Below, piece by piece: positions 9,661-18,800 of a DNA stretch of 64,000 nucleotides. The notes below the pieces were generated by a model. The model was not told where the DNA came from and ran no database searches. It saw only the letters and a list, made by a program, of their open reading frames with translations. Position numbers and translations under genes: made by a program. Source of the stretch: G965267425 sp965267425 (GTDB taxonomy: Bacteria; Bacteroidota; Bacteroidia; Flavobacteriales_E; Vicingaceae); assembly GCA_965267425.1 (NCBI GenBank), contig OZ253959.1, positions 2,728,001 to 2,792,000 of the forward strand, written 5' to 3'. Numbering within the stretch: the stretch's first letter is position 1; each line of letters begins with the position of its first letter.

Positions 9661-10206
9661 TCAGGAAAGTATTTTTTTCGCTTGATCCATATGACGTAGA
9701 TTGTGAAAAATCACAAATCGAAACGTGTCACCTAATCTGAAATGAATCCATTTTGTGATGGAAATGGAACATTTTTCCTTATTGAGATCAATTTCTCTTG
9801 ACATATTCAATAGTTCCAGCATCTTGTTTTGTTGCGATGTGAACTTTTCCAACGTTCCCAGATCCAATTTACTTCCCATTGGATCTTTATCCTTAAACGT
9901 TTTCATCTTCTTCATTTTATCACCGGGAAGCATGCTGAGCGCGAAATAGTTTCCCATCATCCCGCTTTTAAATTCATGTTGTTTTCCAATGCGTTGTGCA
10001 GTTTTTATCTTATTACTGATTTCCGGGATATAAAAATCACCGTAACGATTTAAATGCTCAATGCATTCCAGAACGCTCCAGGATTCAGCATTTACTCTGA
10101 AATTCAATTCTTCCAATGGAAGCTCCTTCATTTTTTCAGCCTCATTTAAAATAACACGTGTGTGCTCAATTAAATCTTCAATAAGTTGATTGGAATTTAT
10201 TTTCAT
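9661..10206 (-). CDS. DinB/YfiT-like four-helix-bundle protein
   Basis: 181 residues, all helical in character and typical of the DinB_2 superfamily in length and pattern. An early W-S-x-x-E-C-I-E-H-L segment supplies one His, and a C-terminal F-H-N-L-R-H-M-D-Q segment supplies the two spaced His that make up the usual three-His metal site. Some members are thiol S-transferases acting with low-molecular-weight thiols; the substrate here cannot be told. The ATG at 10206 is clear. The gene follows a Crp/Fnr-type regulator on the same strand with about 53 nt between them, so the two may be cotranscribed. Confidence 0.8.
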   Translation of the reverse strand: MKINSNQLIEDLIEHTRVILNEAEKMKELPLEELNFRVNAESWSVLECIEHLNRYGDFYIPEISNKIKTAQRIGKQHEFKSGMMGNYFALSMLPGDKMKKMKTFKDKDPMGSKLDLGTLEKFTSQQNKMLELLNMSREIDLNKEKCSISITKWIHFRLGDTFRFVIFHNLRHMDQAKKILS

Positions 10207-10259
10207 GTTCTTTTTTTGACAAAATTCCGTGAAAGAGAATTGAAAAAAATTGATTCAAA

Positions 10260-10796
10260 TCAAGACTTTTTGATTCTGGATAGCGTTTCGGGTGTCATTC
10301 GAAGATATGAGGCAATGTACTTATGAGGTACCTCCTGAAACAATTGTGGACTTCTTGTCAATACTTTTTGATATCGCTCGGCTGGCGAAGAAATCAAAAT
10401 ATCTTTCTCTCTTTCCAATAATTGCACAACCAATGCTTCCAATATTGCATTCCACAATTTGATCACCTTCTCGTCTCTGTTCAAGATTGACAACAATGTT
10501 TTCTTTTGAACATACCTGACTTTTGTTTTGCGCACGGCCTGAATATAAAATTCAGATGGTTGTTCGGTTATATATGAATCCAAAGAAGTGATGAAGTTAT
10601 TTTGGTATCCAAATCTTATGGTCATTTCCTCATCGTTAGACAAGACAAAAACCCTCAGACAGCCTTCATCCACATAATATAACTTTGAATCACTGCTGCC
10701 TTGAACTTTTAAGTATTCATTTCGCTGCAATTCCATTGAACCGTCCCAGAGATTGGATCCATCAATTTCAAGTTTGAGTTGTTCTATTGGGTTCAT
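10260..10796 (-). CDS. Crp/Fnr-family transcriptional regulator
   Basis: 178 residues from the ATG at 10796; a TTG 15 codons upstream (10841) would lengthen it, but ATG is preferred. The N-terminal half is a cyclic-nucleotide-binding-like beta-barrel (S-K-L-Y-Y-V-D-E-G-C-L-R-V-F). The C-terminal part contains the helix-turn-helix entry (P-A-E-R-Y-Q-K, then I-A-S-Y-L-R-M-T-P-E-T-L-S-R-I). This is the short Bacteroidota type that often lacks the residues for cAMP binding. It probably controls neighbouring genes, possibly the DinB-like gene just downstream, but no operator was identified. Confidence 0.88.
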   Translation of the reverse strand: MNPIEQLKLEIDGSNLWDGSMELQRNEYLKVQGSSDSKLYYVDEGCLRVFVLSNDEEMTIRFGYQNNFITSLDSYITEQPSEFYIQAVRKTKVRYVQKKTLLSILNRDEKVIKLWNAILEALVVQLLEREKDILISSPAERYQKVLTRSPQLFQEVPHKYIASYLRMTPETLSRIKKS

Positions 10797-10914
10797 GGTA
10801 AAATTGTTCGATTTCAACGAAGTTCTTAAAAATTCGAGCAAGAACCACTATTCAAATCTGTGAATCGATCAAGCGCCTGTATTCCCATTTTTTTAAACAA
10901 AAAAACGCTAGATT

Positions 10915-10944
10915 TTGAAATTTGAAATGATTGATCTAACTTTT
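10915..10944 (+). promoter_or_regulatory. Candidate Bacteroidota-type promoter for the collagen-like gene
   Basis: TTG at 10915-10917 and TAACTTTT at 10937-10944 are separated by 19 nt. This approximates the Bacteroidota -33 TTG / -7 TAnnTTTG pattern, with the final base differing. It would give a leader of roughly 80 nt before ATG 11031. Pattern match only. Confidence 0.4.
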
Positions 10945-10997
10945 AACAATATTCGTCTTTCCGCCGAGACAACCGACCTGCTAATAGATAATTTCAC

Positions 10998-11013
10998 GAG
11001 AGGATCTCCTCTC
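10998..11013 (+). promoter_or_regulatory. Leader hairpin upstream of the collagen-like gene
   Basis: GAGAGG/CCTCTC pairs perfectly around ATCT, ending 17 nt before ATG 11031. The stem contains purine-rich bases that could act as a ribosome-binding site, so the hairpin could modulate translation or stabilise the mRNA. No T-run follows, so it is not a terminator. Confidence 0.4.
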
Positions 11014-11030
11014 AACCTAAAACTTATTAT

Positions 11031-14000
11031 ATGAAAACCAAACCTAAAATTCTTTTGGGGTTATTCTTTATTGGAATAGCTTTTGTCCCCCCAAACAATG
11101 TTTTTGCCCAAGGCAATGACGCAAGTGATGACGATTTTGAAAATGTGACCAATGGTGGAACAGTAGATATTGTCACCGAGTCCGGTTTCACTGGAAATGT
11201 TGGTATAGGAACCACGACACCAGCGGGAGCATTAACCATACATCGTCATAGTATTGAGCCACAGATTCGAATAATTAGTACTCAGACTGGATCAAGTGTA
11301 TTAACAACCTTGGCTGGGTATGATAATAACAGCAATAAGATGTGGTTAATTGGTGACAACCAATCTGCGTCGGAGCATATTACGTTGACGAATTTCTCTT
11401 CTTCCGGAAGTTTGTTTCTAAAAACAAACAATGTATCAAGATTTGAAATTTCGCATAATGGTACAATGGCTGCCGGATTGGCTGGCAATCCCATTCCATA
11501 TTTCAAAATCAATTCCAACACCACCGATGCCATGCTGAGACTAAATTATACTGCGTCTTCAGGGTCAGCTGCTGTGACACAAATTCGAGGGTATGGAAAC
11601 AATTCCTTGCATTGGCATATTGGAGATCCATCTAATTCAGGTGATAATTTGGTAGTTGCCAATGCCAGGAGTTCTGGATCATTAATATTCAGAACGCAGA
11701 ACGTAGATAGGGTATATTTGACAGATGCGGGAGATTTTGGAATTGATGTGGCCAATCCTACAGGAAAACTTCATGTTAAAAGTGGAGCAAAGGATATCAT
11801 CTTTGAGGATTTGAACACTACCTTGCCTGCGTCATACAATTATGTGGCTGTTGGACCAAATGGCGTTTTATATGAGGCTACTGCCGTAGCTGGACCGACG
11901 GGACCAACCGGACCCCAAGGTCCTCAAGGTGTTGCTGGTGTTACAGGAGCAACTGGTGCTACTGGTGCACAAGGAATTGCCGGAGTTACAGGTGCTACAG
12001 GTATACAAGGACCAACCGGAGCCCAAGGACCGCAGGGTATTGCAGGGACTACTGGAGCAGTTGGTGCAACCGGCGCTCAAGGTATACAGGGTATTCAAGG
12101 GCCAACCGGAGCGCAAGGACCACAAGGAATTGCCGGAGTTACAGGTGCTACAGGTATACAAGGACCAACAGGTGCGCAAGGACCACAGGGTATTGCCGGA
12201 ACGACAGGTGCAATTGGTGCAACTGGGGCTCAAGGTCCACAAGGGATTCAAGGAACAACAGGTGCGCAGGGACCACAAGGAATTGCAGGAACAACAGGCG
12301 CAGTTGGTGCAACCGGGGCCCAAGGTCCACAAGGAACTCAGGGACCAACAGGAGCACAAGGACCGCAAGGTATTGCCGGGACTACTGGCGCTGTTGGAGC
12401 AACCGGGGCCCAAGGTCCACAAGGAACTCAGGGGCCAACAGGTGCGCAAGGACCGCAGGGTATTGCCGGAACGACTGGGGCTGTAGGTGCAACCGGCGCT
12501 CAAGGTATACAGGGTCCAACAGGAGCACAAGGTCCTCAAGGTATTGCAGGGACTACTGGGGCAGTTGGAGCAACTGGAGCGCAAGGTCCTCAGGGAACTC
12601 AGGGGCCAACTGGAGCACAAGGTCCTCAAGGTATTGCAGGGACTACTGGGGCAGTTGGAGCAACTGGAGCGCAAGGTGCTCAGGGAACTCAGGGGCCAAC
12701 TGGAGCACAAGGTCCTCAAGGAATCGCAGGAGCTACAGGTCCTGCAGGAAGCGATGCTGATTGGTATTTGGCACCATCGTTGTTAACCCCACCAACATCC
12801 ATTGGTGATAATATTTATACCAATGGTCGTGTAGGCATTGGTGTGGGTAATCCTAACCATGATATAGATGTTGCTGGTGACATAAATTCAGGTGATGACT
12901 ATAAACTAGATGGTACAACTGTTCTTGAAGCCAATGGTTTCGGAAATGTATTGGTTGGTCGATTTGCTGGGAATGCAATTTCAACAGGTCAATTCAACAC
13001 CATAACCGGAAATGGAAGTGGAATTTCACTAACCACTGGTCAACGAAATACCTATTATGGGTTTAGAGCAGGCCGATTAAATACTACTGGCAACAACAAT
13101 TCCATGTTTGGAAATGATGCCGGATTCAACAACACTGCCTCAGGTAATACTTTTGTTGGATTTAACTCAGGCTTTAACAATACAACAGGTGGGTCAAACA
13201 CATTTGTTGGTACAACATCAGGAAATGGTAATACTACTGGTCAGTTTAACACATTCATTGGAGCAAACGCAAGAGGCTCAGGTGGAGGTGTTGAAGAAGC
13301 AACTGCCATAGGTCAGAATTCAGTAGTGGATTGTAATGGATGTCTTGTTCTCGGAATTGCTACCACAAGAACTGGTATAGGTACTTCAAATCCTCAAGGC
13401 AGATTGCACGTAATAAGTGGTAATGAAGATGTCATTTTTGAAGATTTGAACACTAACCCACCTGCAGGAGTTAATGCGGTTGTGGTGGATGCAAATGGTA
13501 TTTTGTATGAATCATCTACCGGAGTTGGAGGAGCTACAGGACCAACTGGCCCAACCGGGCCTCAAGGAATACAAGGCCCTCAAGGTGTGGCGGGAGTGAC
13601 AGGAGCTACTGGACCTCAAGGACCCCAGGGAATTCCTGGACCTACAGGAACCGGAGGAGGTGATTCCGACTGGTATGAGTACACCGGTTCTTATACTACC
13701 AGTGCCCCAACGTCTATTTCAGATGACATCTATACTCATGGAAATGTGAGAATCGGTCAACATTTTGGATTAGCTGGAACCGGCGGAACTTTATCAATTT
13801 ATAGTAACAGCACTCAAAGTAACGCTTCAAAAACAGGGGTTCACGCTCATCTTTTAGCTACTGCATCTAATGCAGCAGTTATTGGAGCTAACTTTATAGT
13901 TCGTTCTTCTGGAGGAAGTGCATGGGGAGCCATTGGCGATGCACAACAAGGCACCACTTCCAATTATGGTATGTTCGGAAGTGCTCTTGGTGGAGGAATA

Positions 14001-14843
14001 AATTCTACTAATATTGGAGTACTTGGATACGCAATTGGAGACAATGATTCTACTTTGTTCAAAAACATCTCAATATATGGAAATCTGCAAGGAGGACCCT
14101 ATTGGGCAGGATACTTTAATGGCCATGTGAAAGTAATAGGAAACGTTAGTCAGACATCGGATAGAAAATTCAAGAAAGGAATATCCGATATCGAAAACGC
14201 CACGGAAATTCTTTCCCAATTGGCGCCTAAGTCCTACTATTTCAGAACCGGTGAATTCGAAGGTATGAACTTTGCCGAAGGACTGAATTATGGATTAATA
14301 GCACAAGATGTTGAACCAATTCTTCCTGAAATAGTAACCAATGCAATTCACCCGGGACTTGTGGATACCAATGGTAATCAGTTGAATGAGGATATAGCAT
14401 ATAAGTCTATGAATTATACAGCTTTAATTCCCATCCTTATTCAAGGATTTAAAGAACAACAGGAAGAAATTCAAGAGCAACGTCAGTTGATCAATGAATT
14501 GACAGAGGAATTGATGAAAATCAATGGAAATGATGGTTCAGATCTTACCAATCAGAATGAAATTGACATAACCAATATTCCTGTTAACCAATTGTTTCAA
14601 AATAAACCCAATCCTTTTAACGAAGAAACTGCCATTGAATACTTCTTAACTCAAGAAGTGAAGGATGCCTACATATTGCTGTATGACATGCAAGGTCAGC
14701 AAATTGAAAGCATAGTTTTGTCTGAAAGAGGAACAGGTAAAATAGTCATCAATGGATTGTCTCTGAAGCCAGGAATGTACTTGTATGCATTGGTGGCAGA
14801 TGGCCAGGAAATTGATACCAAAAGAATGATTCTAACCCGTTGA
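11031..14843 (+). CDS. Collagen-like (Gly-X-Y) T9SS protein with S74 intramolecular-chaperone domain
   Basis: 1270 residues with a signal peptide of about 27 residues. An N-terminal region has tail-fibre-like 'VGIGTTTPAG' repeats. This is followed by 96 uninterrupted Gly-X-Y triplets (residues 288-575), a 'GxNNTxxG' head-repeat stretch near 640-770, and a second block of 15 triplets (about 834-878). The segment SDRKFKKGISDIENATEILS with YGLIAQDVEPILPEIV is the Peptidase_S74/endosialidase chaperone domain, which in phage fibres trimerises and usually self-cleaves. A coiled coil (EEIQEQRQLINELTEEL) and a T9SS sorting domain (NKPNPFNEET onward) close the protein. It is predicted to form a trimeric surface fibre. 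Having the T9SS tag after the S74 domain is notable, since S74 cleavage would release it. Confidence 0.9.
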   Translation: MKTKPKILLGLFFIGIAFVPPNNVFAQGNDASDDDFENVTNGGTVDIVTESGFTGNVGIGTTTPAGALTIHRHSIEPQIRIISTQTGSSVLTTLAGYDNNSNKMWLIGDNQSASEHITLTNFSSSGSLFLKTNNVSRFEISHNGTMAAGLAGNPIPYFKINSNTTDAMLRLNYTASSGSAAVTQIRGYGNNSLHWHIGDPSNSGDNLVVANARSSGSLIFRTQNVDRVYLTDAGDFGIDVANPTGKLHVKSGAKDIIFEDLNTTLPASYNYVAVGPNGVLYEATAVAGPTGPTGPQGPQGVAGVTGATGATGAQGIAGVTGATGIQGPTGAQGPQGIAGTTGAVGATGAQGIQGIQGPTGAQGPQGIAGVTGATGIQGPTGAQGPQGIAGTTGAIGATGAQGPQGIQGTTGAQGPQGIAGTTGAVGATGAQGPQGTQGPTGAQGPQGIAGTTGAVGATGAQGPQGTQGPTGAQGPQGIAGTTGAVGATGAQGIQGPTGAQGPQGIAGTTGAVGATGAQGPQGTQGPTGAQGPQGIAGTTGAVGATGAQGAQGTQGPTGAQGPQGIAGATGPAGSDADWYLAPSLLTPPTSIGDNIYTNGRVGIGVGNPNHDIDVAGDINSGDDYKLDGTTVLEANGFGNVLVGRFAGNAISTGQFNTITGNGSGISLTTGQRNTYYGFRAGRLNTTGNNNSMFGNDAGFNNTASGNTFVGFNSGFNNTTGGSNTFVGTTSGNGNTTGQFNTFIGANARGSGGGVEEATAIGQNSVVDCNGCLVLGIATTRTGIGTSNPQGRLHVISGNEDVIFEDLNTNPPAGVNAVVVDANGILYESSTGVGGATGPTGPTGPQGIQGPQGVAGVTGATGPQGPQGIPGPTGTGGGDSDWYEYTGSYTTSAPTSISDDIYTHGNVRIGQHFGLAGTGGTLSIYSNSTQSNASKTGVHAHLLATASNAAVIGANFIVRSSGGSAWGAIGDAQQGTTSNYGMFGSALGGGINSTNIGVLGYAIGDNDSTLFKNISIYGNLQGGPYWAGYFNGHVKVIGNVSQTSDRKFKKGISDIENATEILSQLAPKSYYFRTGEFEGMNFAEGLNYGLIAQDVEPILPEIVTNAIHPGLVDTNGNQLNEDIAYKSMNYTALIPILIQGFKEQQEEIQEQRQLINELTEELMKINGNDGSDLTNQNEIDITNIPVNQLFQNKPNPFNEETAIEYFLTQEVKDAYILLYDMQGQQIESIVLSERGTGKIVINGLSLKPGMYLYALVADGQEIDTKRMILTR
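11892..12755 (+). repeat. Collagen-like coding repeat with 90-bp tandem units
   Basis: This holds 96 in-phase Gly-X-Y codon triplets. The distal part is built from 90-nt (30-aa) units that are nearly identical; for example, the units beginning at about 12531 and 12621 differ by about one base. Smaller 27- to 63-nt permutations lie upstream. Such units can expand or shrink by slippage or recombination without changing frame. Confidence 0.9.
13530..13664 (+). repeat. Second, shorter collagen-like coding repeat
   Basis: Fifteen Gly-X-Y triplets (GAT GPT GPT GPQ ... GTG GGD) in frame, separated from the first block by a tail-fibre-like head-repeat region. The protein therefore has two rod segments. 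Confidence 0.85.
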
Positions 14844-14851
14844 TAAAAATG

Positions 14852-14888
14852 GATATGCCCTTTGATTTTCAGAGGGCATATCTTTTTT
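14852..14888 (+). terminator. Intrinsic terminator between convergent genes
   Basis: GATATGCCCT (14852-14861) pairs perfectly with AGGGCATATC (14873-14882) around an 11-nt loop and is followed by TTTTTT. It ends the collagen-like gene and may also serve the convergent lipoprotein gene ending at 14893. Confidence 0.92.
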
Positions 14889-14892
14889 CTGA

Positions 14893-15555
14893 TTATTGAA
14901 TATTGTAATCCACCAGGCGTTTTTCAAAGGTATAAGGCGAAGCGGCATAAAAATAGCGCTGCATTACTCTCCCTACTCCTTTTGCATAATGAGTTTCTTG
15001 TACACGTTCATAAAACGGCACGGACACATCCGGATTGAACAACACTAAATCTTCATTAAAAATGGTAACAAATTTTCCAGCAGGAACTTGCAATTCATTC
15101 TGGGACATTCTTATTTTTTTTGCGCTCGCATAAAACCAATGATCATCATGCGTATAAACTGTATCATTGGCAAAAACTTGATCAAATTTCTTTACTGAAA
15201 TCAATACTCGTCCTGTATAAGACACTAAATAACCGGCAGAATCCCGAACGATGTCAACAATTTGATTGGGTTTATTATGCCATGGGGCATATCTTCCTTC
15301 CAGTATTTTATATGCCTGTCCGTTTATCACGGTATCACGAGTGACCCTTACAGTATCCAATTCTGAACCAAAGGGTTCATCTACACCATTGGAATCGATT
15401 CTTCTGTGTTCATACACCCAATAGTTCCCTTCATCCAAGGGAAGGTATTCAAGTGAATTGGAAGTTTGACTCTCCACCGCATCATCTTCATTATCTTTTT
15501 TACAAGATGTGATGATGGCAATTAATGATAAAGGAATTAAGACAGTTCGCAACAT
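14893..15555 (-). CDS. Surface-type lipoprotein of unknown function
   Basis: 220 residues. The signal sequence ends in a lipobox (A-I-I-T-S-C) at Cys18. The following K-K-D-N-E-D-D matches the acidic/Lys lipoprotein export signal that sends Bacteroidota lipoproteins to the cell surface. The body is a beta-rich domain with L-P-L-D-E-G-N-Y-W-V-Y-E near its start, seen in many Bacteroidota lipoproteins with no assigned activity. It is divergent from the DUF2341/LamG adhesin and shares a 258-nt spacer with it. No enzyme motif is visible. Confidence 0.75.
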   Translation of the reverse strand: MLRTVLIPLSLIAIITSCKKDNEDDAVESQTSNSLEYLPLDEGNYWVYEHRRIDSNGVDEPFGSELDTVRVTRDTVINGQAYKILEGRYAPWHNKPNQIVDIVRDSAGYLVSYTGRVLISVKKFDQVFANDTVYTHDDHWFYASAKKIRMSQNELQVPAGKFVTIFNEDLVLFNPDVSVPFYERVQETHYAKGVGRVMQRYFYAASPYTFEKRLVDYNIQ

Positions 15556-15813
15556 TGTTTAGAAATTTAATGGTTAGTAAGTATAAATGCCGCATATGGT
15601 CGTTTAGAAAAACATCAAACGCTATTCAACGAAATATATTATGAGCTCGTTATTTTTATTCTCATCGAGGAAAAAAGAGCATCTATCAAATGTAAACTGT
15701 TGATTAATCGATGAAAATCTGAAACAAATCCTATATGGATTACGTATATTGAACAGCGAAAACCGTATGGAACACGTTTTCTCGCTTTAATTGCACCATT
15801 AAATGACCTGTGA

Positions 15814-18800
15814 ATGAAGAATCGAATTGTTTCTTTTCTACTTCTATTCTTGTTTCTTTCTGTGTTGCACACACAAGTATTAGCGCAATCCTGTGGATAC
15901 GCCTATAAGAAAGAAATTACCATTGATCATACTCAGGTTTCCGGAAATAATAATCTGGAAGACTTTCCAATGCTGATAAGTGTCACGGACAATGATTTAC
16001 GAACTACCGGCAATGGCGGACGTATTGAAAACACCAATGGTTATGATATCACTTTCGTAAGTGAAAATGGCGAATTCATTCCTCACCAAATTGAACGATA
16101 TGCAGCAGATTCGGGAATTTTTGTGGCATGGGTAAAAGTTCCGGTGGTTTATAAGGATTTGGATACCAAAATTGAAATGTATTACGGAAATGCTTCAATT
16201 ACTGCCAATCCATCTTCTGTGGCTGTTTGGGACAATGATTACCAAGGGGTTTGGCATTTACACGACGATCTAAATGATGGTTCATCTACTGGAAATGATG
16301 GAACCAATAGCGGTTCAACGGATGCCAAAGGTAAAATTGCTGAGTGTCAAAGTTTTGATGGATCCAATGATTATATCTTTCGGACAGATGCCAATCTGAA
16401 TGGCAATATTCCATCATTGAGCTCAGGAAGTCCTGATGAATTTACCATTTCCGGATGGATTCAAATTGACGTTTTAAATGCACGACGGCCGTTAATGTCT
16501 AAGCAAGGAAACGGAGCAGGAACGGATCGTGGATTTGTATTTATGATGGAAGATGACAATCGACTGAAAATTGAACTTTTTAAAAATAATGTCTCAGGGG
16601 ATAGAACTGAAGTATATTCCACTGCTACTTTGACAACTGGAACCTGGTATTATATTACTGTGACTTACCAATTTGTAACTGACGGAACCAGTGAAGCTTA
16701 TCTATACATTGACGGGGCTAATGATGGTAGCACAACTACCTCGGTTGGACCCATTGTAACGAATACTAGAGATTTGGACATCGGAAGATATTATTGGAAC
16801 GGATCAACACAATATTATCAGGATGGAAAAATTGATGAAGTTCGAGTGTCAGATGTAGTTCGTTCAGCCGGGTGGATAGCCACAGAATACAATAACCAAA
16901 ACAATCCGTCGTCATTCTACACCATTGGTGCTGAACAAGGAGGTTCCTTTACTCCTACTGTACCTGTATGTGGTTTTAATTTTAAAAAGGTAATCACCAT
17001 TGACAGTGATTCGGTTAAAGGCTCAGGAAGTCATACCGATTTCCCGGTTTTGATAACGTTTACAGATACAGATCTTGAATCCGTAGCGAATGGTGGTGGA
17101 GTTGAAAGTGATAATGGATATGATATCGTTTTTACCGATAATTCACTGAATCCATTGGATCATCAAATTGAAGAATATGATCCAACAACTGGTGCTTTAT
17201 CTGCATGGGTGAAAATTCCTTCACTGTCCACTTCTGCAGACTATGAAATGTTCATGATGTATGGCAATGCTGACCTAACTACGGATTTATCTACTTCATG
17301 TGCATGGTCTAGCGATTATCAGGCCGTATGGCATTTACATGACGACTTCCTCGATGCTGCAGGAGGTGCTAATAATGGAACCAACAATGGCTCAACTGAC
17401 AATACCGGTGGTGTGGTGGGCGATTGTCAAAGTTTTGATGGTACGAATGACTTCGTGCAATTAGGCGTATCGGGTTTTGGAGATATTGATGATAATCAGA
17501 CGGTAAGTATATGGGCACAATTTTCAGCTGTTCCTACTGGAAACCATAACTTTTTGAGCATTACAAATAATTCTTCCACAAGCGCCGTACAAATAGGATA
17601 CAGAAGTAGCTCGTCATTGGCCTGGCAATACGGTGGGGGCACATTGGCATCTTCCGGTGGGTCTGAATCAATCAATACCTGGCATCATTATGTTTATACT
17701 TATGATGGTACAACCCATCGATTTTACGTGGATGGGCAGTCGCCTGCAACATCAACCACAGCTGCTCAAACGGCTACTCCAGACGATGCAGAATTGGGAA
17801 GATGGACAGGTGGTTCTGAATATTTTGGTGGATTGCTGGATGAAGTAAGGTATTCCACAGATGTAAAATCTGATGGCTGGATTGCCACTGAATATACCAA
17901 TATTGCCAATCCTTCTAATTTCTATTCGATCGGATCAGAAATTGTATTAAATGTAACCTCAACAGGCTCTGGAGATTGGGACCAAACTGGTATTTGGAAC
18001 ACAGGTGCGGTGCCTTCCACAGGTGCAACGGTTACGATACTTCATGAAGTGGATATTGACGACAGGGATGAACAAATTTGCAACCTGACGGTCTCGAATT
18101 CCAATGACAACTTGGCGTCCTTTGACGTACAAAATGGCCGCACATTGGAAGTGCAGGAGGATGTCCGATTAGAAAGTACAAGCGGAAGTGCCGTGGATGT
18201 GAACTTGATTGTCATGAATAACAATTCCAAGTTAATTGTAAATCGCAATTTGATTTTGGATCAAGATAATGGGGATGACATATTCATGGAATCTCAAAGT
18301 GCTGGTGATTCCATTATTGTACGAGGTGATATGTTACTGGAACATGATGGTGGAGATAATATGGAAATAGAAACCGATAATGCGACCGCCGTGATACAAG
18401 TAGCTGGAGATTTAATTGCGAATATGAATTCAGGAACGGATGACTTACTGACATTTGACTTAAACGCAGGTACCTTAAATGTCCTGGGGAGCATTATTGC
18501 CAATCGAACTTCAACTTTTAGTGATATTCATTTTAATATGGATGGTGGGCATGTAATTGCAGATAGTATGGCATTCATTTCCAATGGCGGCGGAGGAAGC
18601 GATGAATTAAGAATTGAAGTAGATCAAACTTCCACATTTACCATCAACAACAATTTTTACATGAGTATGGGTGGTGGAGATGATCATGAAATTTATATCA
18701 ATAACAATGCTGGAACTGCTGGTGTGTTTACCGTAAATGGAAATATGGTCATTGACAAAACAGGAGGAGATGACCTGAAACTATATGTTGATGATGCTGA

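Noticed and set aside
11868..12719. 283-residue open frame antisense to the collagen-like repeat
   Set aside because: Its Ser/Cys/Leu-only composition is the reverse complement of Gly-X-Y codons. No start context or homology, and fully inside the real gene.
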